Assembly: GCA_029983675.1 (NCBI GenBank)
Contig: JASBYY010000026.1
Location: 1 to 43,301, forward strand
Direction of reading: 5' to 3'
DNA length: 43,301 bases
Source of the DNA: Bacteroidales bacterium
GTDB taxonomy: Bacteria; Bacteroidota; Bacteroidia; Bacteroidales; F082
This document shows positions 32,661 to 42,768 of the stretch, in pieces. The notes beneath the pieces are model-generated. The model saw only the letters and a list, made by a program, of their open reading frames with translations, was not told the origin of the DNA and made no database searches. Position 1 is the stretch's first letter, and each line of letters starts with the position of its first letter. A program made the position numbers and the translations under genes.

Positions 32661-33290
32661 TTATCGCATGTCGATGACTTCGACATCCGGATGGGACTTG
32701 GCATCGAAACTGAAGAAAGTATCGGGCCAGTTGTGGTCAAAAGTGGTTTCTTTGATGTTGATTGTGAGGGTGTTGCCGTTCGTGTCGTTGACCCGCATGT
32801 TTTTCAACTCCTGCTTTTTTTCGTCAATGGTCAATACCACTTTGCTGAACATGGCTTTGGGATTGGTCATTTCCACGCACTTCATTCCTTTTTCCTTGGT
32901 CTCGATATAACGCAATTTGTAGTCTTTGTCGTAATGGGTGATGAAATGCAGCGGTGACAGCATGGTGTTATTGTCGTCGTCGGCATTGCTGACCATGACT
33001 TCGCGGTGTGCTTCCTGATAGGTCCAAAGCGTTTTGCCATCCGAAATGATTTGTTGTCCGTCGATTTCCAACTTATAGGCTTCGTTTTGCATGTAACCTT
33101 TGCCAGAATGACGATCTTCGTTTTTTGCGTTTTCTCCCTCCATAAGGTAATCGAAGGATATGGCCGTATTTTTGTGCTTCTTCAGTTTGTCAACAGTCTG
33201 TTTTACAAGTTGTTCTGCGCTTGTTTGTGCGAAGATGCTGCCTGTCATTAAACAGAAAATAATGCTGATCAAGATGCTGTTTTTCTTCAT
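32661..33290 (-). CDS. LolA-family outer-membrane lipoprotein carrier
   Basis: A 209-residue periplasmic protein. The start at 33290 gives a clean signal peptide (MKKNSILISIIFCLMTGS, IFAQ). The mature part has the LolA beta-fold pattern: ISFDYLMEGENAK, GKGYMQNEAYKLEIDGQQ, SDGKTLWTYQ and a late FSFDAKSHPDVEVIDMR. LolA shuttles lipoproteins from inner to outer membrane. Its neighbour ftsK, 20 bases upstream, is a common pairing, as ftsK-lolA order is found in many bacteria. Confidence 0.85.
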   Translation of the reverse strand: MKKNSILISIIFCLMTGSIFAQTSAEQLVKQTVDKLKKHKNTAISFDYLMEGENAKNEDRHSGKGYMQNEAYKLEIDGQQIISDGKTLWTYQEAHREVMVSNADDDNNTMLSPLHFITHYDKDYKLRYIETKEKGMKCVEMTNPKAMFSKVVLTIDEKKQELKNMRVNDTNGNTLTINIKETTFDHNWPDTFFSFDAKSHPDVEVIDMR

Positions 33291-33310
33291 GATGTCGTGT
33301 TTTGTCAAGG

Positions 33311-35932
33311 TCAGATGCCTTGGTCTCTGTTGTAGAGATCCTTCAAAATCTGTTCCAAAGCAGTTTCGTTGGCCACTTTTACTTCGCGGGTTTTGCTTCC
33401 GGCAAATGGACCTACGATGCCTGCGGCTTCAAGCTGGTCGATGATGCGTCCGGCGCGGTTGTAGCCGAGTTTCAGCTTGCGTTGTATCATGGAGGTTGAG
33501 CCTTGCTGGGTTTGAACAACGATGCGTGCGGCTTCTTCAAACAGGCTGTCGCGTTCGCCGTCGTCTTCGCTGTCGCCGTTGCCTTCTCCGGCTTCTTCTG
33601 CAACTTCAGGAAGCAGATAGGCCTGATGATAGCCGCGTTGCTCACCGATATAAGAGGTGATTTTCTCTACTTCGGGGGTGTCGATAAAGGCACATTGCAG
33701 ACGCACGACATCGTTTCCGGTCGATAGCAGCATGTCGCCACGTCCGATGAGCTGGTTGGCTCCGGCTTGGTCGAGGATGGTGCGTGAGTCGATGACCGAA
33801 GTGACACGGAAAGCAATACGGGCGGGGAAATTGGCTTTGATGGAACCTGTGATGATGTTCACCGAAGGACGTTGCGTGGCGATGATCAGGTGGATACCGA
33901 TGGCGCGTGCCAACTGTGCCAGTCGGGCAATGGGCGACTCCACCTCGCGGCCTGCCGTTGAAATCAAGTCGGCGAACTCGTCCACCACAAGCACGATGTA
34001 GGGCAGGAAACGGTGCCCCTCGGTGGGCAGCAAACGGCGTGACTTGAACTTCTCGTTATATTCGATGATGGTACGGCACTCGGCCATCTTGAGCAGGTCG
34101 TAACGGTCGTCCATTTCCACGCAGAGCGAGTTGAGGGTGCGCACTACCTGTTTTACATCGGTGATGATGGCCTCGGCCATGTCGGGTAACTTGGCTAAGT
34201 AATGGCGCTCAATGCGGTTGTAGAGTGTCAGTTCTACTTTTTTGGGGTCCACCATGACAAATTTCAGTTCCGACGGATGTTTGCAGTACAGCAGTGATGT
34301 GATGATGGCATTTAAGCCGACCGATTTTCCTTGTCCGGTGGCACCCGCCATGAGCAAGTGAGGCATCTTGGCAAGGTCGGCCACGTAGGTCTCGTTCGAG
34401 ATGGTCTTGCCCATGGCAAAAGGCAGGGCGTACTTCGAGTTTTGGAACTTTTCCGACATCAGCACACTTTTCATGGATACGGTTTCGGGCTTGCTGTTCG
34501 GCACCTCGATGCCGATCGTGCCTCTGCCGGGAATAGGAGCGATGATACGGATGCCCAAAGCCGATAGGCTTAAGGCAATGTCGTCTTCCAAATTCTTGAT
34601 TTTCGAGATGCGGACACCGGCGGCGGGAACGATTTCGTAAAGCGTTACCGTAGGGCCAATGGTGGCCTTGATACGGTCAATCTGTATGCCGTAGTTGCCG
34701 AGTGTCTCCACAATCTTGTTTTTGTTCTCTTCCAGCTCCTCGCTGCTGACATCAGCCTTGCCTGGGCCGTAGTCCTTCAGTAAGTCAAGGGTGGGAAACT
34801 TGAAGTCGCGTAACTCATAATGAGGGTCGAAAGGGGTGTCAAGACCATGATGTTCCTTTTTGCTAACGGAAGCGGTTTCTTCAGGAGTCTTTTCGATTTC
34901 GAGTTTCACACTTCCTGAGGGCTTTTCAGAGGGCGTTTCGACAATTTCAAAGCCGGGCTGTTGCTGCACATCGGAGGTTGACGTGGTGCTCACAATAGGT
35001 TGGGGGGTGATGAATTTGTTTGCCGAGGATTGCGGCTTTTCATCGGTAACTGTGTCTTTGTGAAGGACGGTGATGGGGGAAGTATCTTCGTCCTCTTTTG
35101 GTTCGCTCACGGTTTCATCTTCCGTAATATCTTCATTATCGGGATTGAGGGTGTTGTCTTCGGGTTTTGCACTTTGGTCGGTGACGGGTTCGGTAGGCGT
35201 GTTGTTCTGCACTTTTCTATTGGCTCTTTGTTCCTGCCAATGCTTAATGGCGTTGAAGGTGAGGTTGAACTCAAATGCAGCATAGAGCAGGAATGTGAAA
35301 GCCAAGGCGATGACGATTCCTGCATTGCCAATATAGTTGAGCAGGTTTGTGTGGAGCCATTGTCCTACGGCTCCGCCAAGGATCTTGGTTCTTTGTGCAG
35401 GCAGGAAGGCGAAAAACAAAGGTAGCCATACCAATCCCATCAGGGCGTATTTCCATAGGTTCCACATCTTGATTTTCGAATGGAATCCGATTTTCAAACC
35501 GAGAATGGCGAACAGATAAACGAAAAAGAAAGCGCCGATGCCAAACGATTCTTTGACAAATATCTCGGCAAGCCGGGCGCCTAACCGTCCTGTGACGTTG
35601 TGAATTTGGACACCGTTGTCCAAGGTTTGTTTCCCGAATTCCTGATGTGATAGGCCAAAATAACTGATGAAGTAAGAGACCAATGCTATTCCAAGGAAAA
35701 TGGCGATGCACAACAACAGCACGCCAATAATGCTATGACCACGTGCATCCGCTTTACGGTCGGTCTGACGAGGCTTTGCCTTGGACTCTTTTTTGGGAGA
35801 AGCCGTTTTCCTCTCTTTTTTCGATGTGCTGTCGCTTTTGGCTTTTTCTTCGGCTGAAGAGGTCTTGTCAGTAGCTTCCGGAAAGCCGGTCAGATCAGAC
35901 TTATAGGTGTTTTTATATTTGTTCTCTGCCAT
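33311..35932 (-). CDS. ftsK: DNA translocase FtsK/SpoIIIE
   Basis: An 873-residue septal DNA pump. A Lys/Glu-rich cytoplasmic start of about 65 residues precedes four membrane helices (to about residue 225), then a charged, Thr/Ser/Glu-rich linker to about 370. The motor has Walker A GATGQGKS at 530-537 and a Walker B around YIVLVVDEFADL. A winged-helix gamma domain (about 800-870, MIQRKLKLGYNRAGRIIDQL) ends the protein; it would read oriented KOPS-like sequences. It completes the division set of the window. Confidence 0.97.
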   Translation of the reverse strand: MAENKYKNTYKSDLTGFPEATDKTSSAEEKAKSDSTSKKERKTASPKKESKAKPRQTDRKADARGHSIIGVLLLCIAIFLGIALVSYFISYFGLSHQEFGKQTLDNGVQIHNVTGRLGARLAEIFVKESFGIGAFFFVYLFAILGLKIGFHSKIKMWNLWKYALMGLVWLPLFFAFLPAQRTKILGGAVGQWLHTNLLNYIGNAGIVIALAFTFLLYAAFEFNLTFNAIKHWQEQRANRKVQNNTPTEPVTDQSAKPEDNTLNPDNEDITEDETVSEPKEDEDTSPITVLHKDTVTDEKPQSSANKFITPQPIVSTTSTSDVQQQPGFEIVETPSEKPSGSVKLEIEKTPEETASVSKKEHHGLDTPFDPHYELRDFKFPTLDLLKDYGPGKADVSSEELEENKNKIVETLGNYGIQIDRIKATIGPTVTLYEIVPAAGVRISKIKNLEDDIALSLSALGIRIIAPIPGRGTIGIEVPNSKPETVSMKSVLMSEKFQNSKYALPFAMGKTISNETYVADLAKMPHLLMAGATGQGKSVGLNAIITSLLYCKHPSELKFVMVDPKKVELTLYNRIERHYLAKLPDMAEAIITDVKQVVRTLNSLCVEMDDRYDLLKMAECRTIIEYNEKFKSRRLLPTEGHRFLPYIVLVVDEFADLISTAGREVESPIARLAQLARAIGIHLIIATQRPSVNIITGSIKANFPARIAFRVTSVIDSRTILDQAGANQLIGRGDMLLSTGNDVVRLQCAFIDTPEVEKITSYIGEQRGYHQAYLLPEVAEEAGEGNGDSEDDGERDSLFEEAARIVVQTQQGSTSMIQRKLKLGYNRAGRIIDQLEAAGIVGPFAGSKTREVKVANETALEQILKDLYNRDQGI

Positions 35933-36100
35933 TTTTGATTCTAAAAAAATACAAGATGCAAATTTATGAAAAAAACGGGTAAAGGATGGTTTTGTTGTTT
36001 TTTCTCGTGAAGTTTTGCCAAGCCTTTGAATTTGATACCTATAAAAGCACTATTTTTGACGCAAAATTTGGAAAACGGACATTTAACGAATATTTTTACC

Positions 36101-37711
36101 ATGAAAAAACTGATTGTAGCATTTGCATTGTTATTTGTTGTTGGCGTGAGGGCTTACGCAGATTCTCCTTTGACAAGTACGGATTTTAGTCAGGCTTATA
36201 AGACCGAGCGTATTATTAAACACATTCTTGCCAATATGGGAAGCGACAGCGAACCGGCTCAGCAGCAGGTCACTGCCGAAGTGTGGCAGTATCTCGCAAA
36301 TCCTAACAATCCCATCGATGTGAAAATGGCTTGCATCAACCTGATGGGGTGGGACATCAACGGCTTGCACCGTGCGGATTCGTGGTACGCTTTTCTGAAT
36401 GCGGGAGGAGATTATCGCGATAGGGAAACCTTTGTGGAAAAGGCGCCTGCTGATCAACTGCTCTGCATGGCCTATCTCAAAGCCTTGGATGACTATTTCT
36501 CGGTTGCAGATGCAGCTGACATGGCGCGTGCTGCACGCGACAAAAAACCGAAGAGCTACACCGTCAATATGATCTGTGCACTGATTGAAGCACAAGAGGA
36601 GTTCAACAAGGAAGACAGCGACTGGTGCCGTGTCGGCGACTTGACCGATGCCGTGCGACAAAATGAAGAGCAGTTTGACAACGACATGAATGATGCGGCC
36701 AAAAAGATTATTTTCGATTACATGGACCTGTATTTGTGTGGGGATGAGTCTTCCGATGGTCAAGAAGACCAATATTGGATTACTGACGAAGTTACGTGGT
36801 TCGACGGTTCTGTGTTTTATTACGGTACGTTGCAAGAGGATTACATTAATTTCTCGGGAGGCACTTTGCACGAAGGCGGCTATGCATTCGGGTTGATACC
36901 TACAGCCGAAGAGGATGTGTTTATCTTGCGCGGTGGCTTTTTCATGCCGGATGCCGTCGAGGGCGAAGGGGTGATATCATTGAATGGAAAGGCCGGAGAC
37001 AGGGTGGTGGTGAAAACCTTTGACGAACAGGGAAGTTACATTATCGTGTACGACAAGGATGGACACGTGACGGAAGTGCTGTCCGCCATAGATTCTCCCT
37101 CGATTGCCATGGAAGACGATATCGCCAGTTTTTATTTAGTCGGCACCTATAAGTCGGATACGAAGGGGACTTTGGTCTTCCGCCCTTTCGACAGGACTGT
37201 AGAGGGGCTTCTCAAAACGCCCCAACCCTATACGATAGAAACCTTGTTTGGGCGTATCCCGACCAATGTCATCACCATGCGGAGTATAGGGAAAAGCTAC
37301 GAGATTGATAAGGATGGTAATATCGATGTTTTTAATTGCAAGTATGATGAAAATCAAGATGTTTGGGTAAAAGGCGGTTTGTATGGTCATTATGAACGTG
37401 TTCAACGTTTTGGCGATAGCATTTACGATATCGATGGCGAATATCCCGAAGTGAGTAGCATGGTGCTGAATGCCGGACAGCTCAAACTGTTCAGTAAAAG
37501 GGAACTGCGCCTGATGCGCAACGAGGTCTTTGCCCGTTACGGACTGATTTTCAAAAGCCCCAGCCTGAAAGCACATTTCGAGGCGCAACTGTGGTACAAG
37601 CCGATTTTTGAAAATGTGAATGATAAACTGACGGAAATCGAGCGCATCAACATCGACCTTATTCGAAATGTGGAGAAATCTGATTATTGGATATTCGACC
37701 TGGCACAATAA
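36101..37711 (+). CDS. Secreted YARHG-domain protein
   Basis: A 536-residue exported protein from the ATG at 36101 (MKKLIVAFALLFVVGVRAYA signal peptide); an ATG at 36026 lies in the probable leader. A helical region (about 20-205) contains regularly spaced Trp and acidic residues; the middle (about 220-450) is beta-rich. The C-terminal YARHG domain (about 460-535) reads ELRLMRNEVFARYGLIFKS, a motif found in many exported proteins of unknown role. A TATTTTTG box at 36051-36058 is its likely -7 element. Function unknown. Confidence 0.75.
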   Translation: MKKLIVAFALLFVVGVRAYADSPLTSTDFSQAYKTERIIKHILANMGSDSEPAQQQVTAEVWQYLANPNNPIDVKMACINLMGWDINGLHRADSWYAFLNAGGDYRDRETFVEKAPADQLLCMAYLKALDDYFSVADAADMARAARDKKPKSYTVNMICALIEAQEEFNKEDSDWCRVGDLTDAVRQNEEQFDNDMNDAAKKIIFDYMDLYLCGDESSDGQEDQYWITDEVTWFDGSVFYYGTLQEDYINFSGGTLHEGGYAFGLIPTAEEDVFILRGGFFMPDAVEGEGVISLNGKAGDRVVVKTFDEQGSYIIVYDKDGHVTEVLSAIDSPSIAMEDDIASFYLVGTYKSDTKGTLVFRPFDRTVEGLLKTPQPYTIETLFGRIPTNVITMRSIGKSYEIDKDGNIDVFNCKYDENQDVWVKGGLYGHYERVQRFGDSIYDIDGEYPEVSSMVLNAGQLKLFSKRELRLMRNEVFARYGLIFKSPSLKAHFEAQLWYKPIFENVNDKLTEIERINIDLIRNVEKSDYWIFDLAQ

Positions 37712-37789
37712 AGACGTTTCTTTTCGTTTTGAAACGAGTTTGGAATGATACTTGAAAGAGGAATCATTGTAACTTGTAATTATTATGCC

Positions 37790-39076
37790 ATGAAAAGGAT
37801 ATGCGCCTTATTAATAGTAGGATTGTTGTTTGCATCCGCAACCTTAGCCCAGCCGTCGTCACCTGATTTGCGTGCGGAGTGGCGGCAAAATACGCTTGAA
37901 GTTCCCGCCATTAAAGGTAAAATAGGTATTGCCGATTTTGCCTACACTTTTTTTAATGCATATTCAGATGTTCCAATTTGTGAAATGGCGCTTGCCTTGA
38001 TGAGCGACCCCAATGAAAAGCCCGCAGATTTCGGAGCCGATGACTTTGTGCTGGATCGTCTAAACGGCTATTTGCGTTTGACATACGATGGAGACAATGT
38101 GCAAAAAGTGGAAATGCGAAGATGGAATCTTTCTGATAATCATCAGCTTGTGGCGGTAAATATGATTAATTGTGATGACAATAGGTTGCCGTTGCTGATG
38201 TTTTACGATTTCGATCCTACGACCTCATTGCTTTCGCCTTTGCAACACCTGCCGTTCGACAAGAAAGTGAACTTCAGGAAATGTGATCCTGACTTGCAGC
38301 CGTTCAATGAGCATATCATCATTGTTGATGATGTTTCGGGAGATACAGCTTTGCTGCATTGGAACGGAAATGACGGTTTTGTGTATGATGGCTCCAAGGA
38401 ATGGTTGGCTAAAACGATAGTGCTTACCGCAGAGCATGTCGGAAATGCGGCAAACAGTGTGCACAGTCTGCAAACAGGGGATTTGATTTTTGTCGGACAG
38501 CCCCCAACGCACGGCACTCAGCAAAACGACGAAATGTCGTCGGCGATTGTAGCTGCCACTGGAGACAGCGTGGCTTGCTATTTTCATGTGGCAATTGCCG
38601 AGGTTGTCGGGGAAAAAGTATGGATTATCGATGCGACGTCCAAGCGTGGAGTGGCGCAAAGCCCTATCGATACCTTTCTGTGCGACTGTGCTTTGACGGA
38701 TAGCACTTTCCCATTGTTTCAGGTCATGCGTCTTGCCGATAGCGAACATGCTGCGAAATATGTAGAAAGGGCAAAGGGTTTTATCGGGCAGCCTTACGAT
38801 TCTTGTTTTCTTCCCGGTAATGAGACGCAGTATTGTAGTGAATTGATCCGCAATTCGTATGTGAACGGCAACGGTGAACCTTTGTTTCATGATAAACCGA
38901 TGAACTTCAAGTCGGCAGACGGGACTTTCCCAAGGTATTGGATCAGTTGGTTTGAAAAAATTGGGCGACCTATTCCGCAGGATGTTCCAGGTACAAACCC
39001 TAACGACATGTCAAAGGAAAAATGTCTGATCAAGGTCGATGTGGATATATTGCGATATTCCGAGAAGAAAGATTGA
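37790..39076 (+). CDS. Secreted protein with a YiiX/YebB-type (C92) cysteine peptidase domain
   Basis: A 428-residue protein from the ATG at 37790 (MKRICALLIVGLLFASATLA signal peptide). Residues 25-200 form a domain I do not recognise (AEWRQNTLEV to GNDGFVYDG), rich in Asp/Asn turns. Residues 227-400 match the YiiX/YebB branch of the NlpC/P60 superfamily: LQTGDLIFV, YFHVAIAEV with His266, and TQYCSELIRNSY with Cys349, the expected catalytic pair. YiiX-type enzymes may cleave amide bonds in envelope substrates; the substrate here is unknown. It starts 78 bases after the YARHG gene and could share its transcript. Confidence 0.75.
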   Translation: MKRICALLIVGLLFASATLAQPSSPDLRAEWRQNTLEVPAIKGKIGIADFAYTFFNAYSDVPICEMALALMSDPNEKPADFGADDFVLDRLNGYLRLTYDGDNVQKVEMRRWNLSDNHQLVAVNMINCDDNRLPLLMFYDFDPTTSLLSPLQHLPFDKKVNFRKCDPDLQPFNEHIIIVDDVSGDTALLHWNGNDGFVYDGSKEWLAKTIVLTAEHVGNAANSVHSLQTGDLIFVGQPPTHGTQQNDEMSSAIVAATGDSVACYFHVAIAEVVGEKVWIIDATSKRGVAQSPIDTFLCDCALTDSTFPLFQVMRLADSEHAAKYVERAKGFIGQPYDSCFLPGNETQYCSELIRNSYVNGNGEPLFHDKPMNFKSADGTFPRYWISWFEKIGRPIPQDVPGTNPNDMSKEKCLIKVDVDILRYSEKKD

Positions 39077-39148
39077 GAAAACCGTTTTGAATGGTTTCGA
39101 GTTGAGTTGATAAGGGTTTTTGAACTCATTTTGCCCCTCGTCTCGCTC

Positions 39149-39353
39149 ACATAGCCTGCTATGTTACGCTTCATCAGGATCTAGTCATGCTGGACAACGT
39201 CATTCTGGACCTGATCCAGAATCGACGCGGCATCTCCTCACTATCAGTAATAACCTAATAGAAGCATATCCTTGAATAGAGATTCCGTGTAGGTCCCCAA
39301 TCAGGTTTGGGACGAGGCACGGGATGATTGAGTTTGGGACATGGCACCGAATG
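39149..39353. repeat. Short palindromes and a tandem direct repeat in the 39077-39458 spacer
   Basis: This 382-base spacer has no supported gene. It holds ACATAGC-CT-GCTATGT (39149-39164), ATTCTGGA-CCTGA-TCCAGAAT (39202-39222), and an imperfect tandem repeat of GTTTGGGAC-NN-GGCAC-NNN-ATG-like units at 39305-39327 and 39332-39353 (27-bp period). Such mixtures are usual for dispersed intergenic repeats; copy number cannot be judged from one window. Confidence 0.5.
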
Positions 39354-39408
39354 GCTATGTTGGGAATGACATTGAACTCTACATCATTTAAAAACAGCTT
39401 CTAAAAAT

Positions 39409-39436
39409 AATGCCACCGTGAATCCGCGGTGGCATT
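39409..39436 (-). terminator. Terminator of the DUF2723 gene
   Basis: AATGCCACCG (39409-39418) and CGGTGGCATT (39427-39436) form a perfect 10-bp stem with an 8-base loop. On the minus strand TATTTTTAG follows. It lies 22 bases past the stop codon. Confidence 0.8.
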
Positions 39437-39458
39437 AATACTTGGGGATGACCCCTTT

Positions 39459-42400
39459 TTAGTTCAGGTAAAACTTCGATAGGTAATCATTGATGATACC
39501 TTCGAGCTCGGTTTTCATTGCTTCACGCTGGTACTGTTTGGCCACATTGCTCATGTGATGGAGGAGCGAAAGCTGTTGTTCGATATCCGAACCGTAATAG
39601 TCACGGAAGCGAGGTTTCAAGCGACCGTAGTAGTTTAGCTTGTCGGTGTAGTTGGTAACGAACTTGCGCATGATATCGTCGCCCTTGGCATTGTCGCCGC
39701 TGAGATAGTACATTTCGGGGAACATATAGGTGCGGATATCAAAGGGGAACTTCTCATTGGGGAAGAACTCTTGGAACTTGTCCATCACCACAACGGCCGA
39801 ATCGTACTGCTGATGGTTGACAAGGCTTTGTGCCAGTAACGAGTAGCTTAGGCGGGCGAAATCCGAGTTGCGTATGCTTTCGCGGTCGGGAACAACACCG
39901 GGTTGGTTGAGGTTGCCCCACTGCGCTTTGTTGACCAACAAGTCGTAGGAGCCTTCACGGTACACGCCACCGAGACCCTTGTGGTAATCGCCTTCTTCAA
40001 CTTCGACAGGAATGAAGCGGTAGGCAAGGCCTTCCATGTGCAGGTATTTCTCAATGCCGAGTATGCTCGACATGTCGCTGAAGCTGGTGAAATAGACTGG
40101 ACGCTCCCAGTTGTTAGAAGCCATGAAGTCGAGTAGCATGATGGAGTTCTTGAAGATGTAGTTCTGGTTGCTGACCTTGAGGTTCCATCTGATTTCATCC
40201 ACAATGCTGTTTTTCATGCTCTCGGGCACGATGCCGTTGCGGATGCAGGCTTCCTTGTCAACGGTGAGTTTCATGCTGCGGCAAGGTATATACTGCGTGG
40301 TTGTGCCGTTAGGCATGTACCTCACTGCCTTGGGATTACCTATGAAATCGATGACATCTTTCAGCTCGATATATTTTCCCTTAAACTGCGGTTCTTCGTA
40401 AACCGCAATCGCTTCATGCCTGCCGTTGTCGTAGTAGGACGGCGGCAAGGTCATGGGCAGACGTTCCGATTCATACACTTTGCGTCCCATCTGATGGATG
40501 TACCAGTATCCGGAAGCGAGCATGTAGTTCACAACGCGCACGTCGGTGCGGAAGCCTTCCACTTCTTGCACGTACCAGAGCGGGAAGGTGTCATTGTCGC
40601 CTCGGGTAAAAATCACGGAGTTGGGGGGCAGTTGCGCCAAGTAGTTGCGCGCCCAGTCTCTTGCCGAGGTCTTGCCCGAACGGTTGTGTCCCTCCCAGCC
40701 TTGTGCACCCATGAGGACGGGCACGGCCATGAGGCATACCACTCCGACGGAAAGGGTGGTCGCCATCTTCTTGCTCTTGGTCAGCCGGTTCATCCAGTCG
40801 ATGATGGCGATGACGCCGTAGCCGATCCAGATGGCGAAAGCGTAGAACGAACCCGCATAGGAATAGTCGCGCTCACGCGGCTGATACGGGGTCTGGTTCA
40901 GGTAGATGATGATGGCGATGCCGGTCATGAAGAACAGTAGGAAGATGATCCAGCTCTGGCGGAAATCGCGCTTGAGCAGCCACACCAATCCTATCAGTCC
41001 CAAAAGAAGGGGCAGGAAATAGAACTGGGTGCGCCCCGCGTTTTTCATGCAAGGCGGCAAGTTGCTCTGGTCACCTAAACGGGCATTGTCGATGAAGCCA
41101 ATGCCGCTGATCCAGTTGCCGTGGTCCAGCTCGCCTTGGCTTTCAATGTCGTTCTGCCGGCCCACAAAGTTCCACATGAAGTAGCGCCAGTACATGTGGT
41201 TCAGCTGGTAGCTGAAGAAAAACTTCAGGTTTTGTCCAAACGTGGGTTTGAGCACCGTTTTCGTCGTTCCGCTGTAGGAAGGCACCCTTGTGGGGGTTCC
41301 GGTAATAGAGCCCCGTTTGTCTTTACGGTAGCTGTCATAAGCTTTGCCGTGGGTGCTGCGTTGTGTACTCCACATGCGGGGGAAGATAGTCTGCATCTCT
41401 TTGGGATAGACATATTCCAATGAGGTAGGTGAGTTGCCATCGTCTGTCATGACATAACGACCTTTCTCCTTGTCTTTTACGTAGGTGGGATTGCCTTTCT
41501 TGGTGCCGATCGGTTCAGCGATATAATAGGAGCCGTACAGCAAAGGCCATCCGCCGTACTGGTCGCGGTTGATGTACGACAGCAGCGACAGCGCATCGGT
41601 AGGCTCGTTCTCATTGATGGGCGTATTGGTGTTGGCGCGTATGGTCAGCATGAAGAACGACGAATAGCCGATCAGGATGAACATGAAAGCCAGGATGCAG
41701 GTGTTCAGCATGACTTTTTTGCGGCGCGTGGTGGTGATAAGCCCCCAAACGATAAGTCCCGTGAGAATCAGGAAATAGACGATGGTGCCCAAATGGAACG
41801 GAGCACCCAGCGAATTGACAAAGAACAATTCCATCTTTCCGGCGATGTTGAGAATCTGCGGAATCAGCAGCATCTCGATAAAGCCCAAAATAACGATGGA
41901 CAATATGCCGGTGAGGATGAAGCCCCAAGTCGATTTCTTCTTGTATTTCTTGAAATACACCACATACACGATGGCGGGGATGCAAAGCAGGTTGAGCAGG
42001 TGTACGCCGATGGACAGCCCGATGAGGAAGGCGATGAGAATCAGCCAACGGAAGCTGTAGGTCGTATCGGCCACACGTTCCCATTTCAGGATGGCCCAAA
42101 ACGTCACCGCCGTGAAAAACGACGACATGGCGTAAACTTCGCCTTCGACAGCCGAAAACCAGAACGATTCGGTGAAGGTGTAAGCCAGAGCACCGATCAG
42201 TCCCGACAACAGAACGCCGACTTTATTAATAAGAGGTGCGTCTTCGTCTTCCTTCATCCACAGCTTGCGGGTGAGCATTGTGATGGTCCAAAACAGGAAT
42301 ACAATGGTGAGACCGCTACAAATGGCCGACATGACGTTGATCATCAACGCCACCTTGCTGACATCGCCTCCTGCGAAGAGCGAGAAGAAACGTCCCAGCA

Positions 42401-42572
42401 TTTGGAACAAAGGTGCCCCGGGAGGGTGACCCACTTGCAGTTTGAAGGCAGTGGAGATGTACTCCCCACAGTCCCACCAGCTTGAGGTAGGCTCAATGGT
42501 TAGAAAATACACGATGGTTGCTATCAAACCCGCAAACCACCCTGTAATGTTGTTTAACTTTTTGAAAGTCAT
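39459..42572 (-). CDS. DUF2723 polytopic membrane protein (putative glycosyltransferase)
   Basis: A 1037-residue protein. About a dozen hydrophobic helices fill two blocks (roughly residues 10-320 and 520-650). The DUF2723 start WWDCGEYISTAFKLQVGHPP (residues 32-51) carries Asp and Glu residues in the first outer loop, as in GT-C glycosyltransferases using lipid-linked sugars. The C-terminal 350 residues are soluble and probably periplasmic, with helical-repeat character. Relatives include eukaryotic TMEM260, an O-mannosyltransferase, so protein O-glycosylation is a reasonable guess; not shown here. A TAATTTTG box lies at 42641-42634 on the minus strand. Confidence 0.85.
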   Translation of the reverse strand: MTFKKLNNITGWFAGLIATIVYFLTIEPTSSWWDCGEYISTAFKLQVGHPPGAPLFQMLGRFFSLFAGGDVSKVALMINVMSAICSGLTIVFLFWTITMLTRKLWMKEDEDAPLINKVGVLLSGLIGALAYTFTESFWFSAVEGEVYAMSSFFTAVTFWAILKWERVADTTYSFRWLILIAFLIGLSIGVHLLNLLCIPAIVYVVYFKKYKKKSTWGFILTGILSIVILGFIEMLLIPQILNIAGKMELFFVNSLGAPFHLGTIVYFLILTGLIVWGLITTTRRKKVMLNTCILAFMFILIGYSSFFMLTIRANTNTPINENEPTDALSLLSYINRDQYGGWPLLYGSYYIAEPIGTKKGNPTYVKDKEKGRYVMTDDGNSPTSLEYVYPKEMQTIFPRMWSTQRSTHGKAYDSYRKDKRGSITGTPTRVPSYSGTTKTVLKPTFGQNLKFFFSYQLNHMYWRYFMWNFVGRQNDIESQGELDHGNWISGIGFIDNARLGDQSNLPPCMKNAGRTQFYFLPLLLGLIGLVWLLKRDFRQSWIIFLLFFMTGIAIIIYLNQTPYQPRERDYSYAGSFYAFAIWIGYGVIAIIDWMNRLTKSKKMATTLSVGVVCLMAVPVLMGAQGWEGHNRSGKTSARDWARNYLAQLPPNSVIFTRGDNDTFPLWYVQEVEGFRTDVRVVNYMLASGYWYIHQMGRKVYESERLPMTLPPSYYDNGRHEAIAVYEEPQFKGKYIELKDVIDFIGNPKAVRYMPNGTTTQYIPCRSMKLTVDKEACIRNGIVPESMKNSIVDEIRWNLKVSNQNYIFKNSIMLLDFMASNNWERPVYFTSFSDMSSILGIEKYLHMEGLAYRFIPVEVEEGDYHKGLGGVYREGSYDLLVNKAQWGNLNQPGVVPDRESIRNSDFARLSYSLLAQSLVNHQQYDSAVVVMDKFQEFFPNEKFPFDIRTYMFPEMYYLSGDNAKGDDIMRKFVTNYTDKLNYYGRLKPRFRDYYGSDIEQQLSLLHHMSNVAKQYQREAMKTELEGIINDYLSKFYLN

Positions 42573-42768
42573 GGTATGATTGATGTTTTGTGCTTCTACG
42601 CAACAATTGATAACTATAATAACTATCAGATTGCAAAATTATTATTTTTTGGCATAAGAAATGCGCCATGGCCGAAATAATGGCGATTTCCCCGAATAAA
42701 AATGGCTCTGGCAGCCTCAAAAAAGACAGATCGATTGATAATTCTCTAAAAAAATCAACAATTAATGC

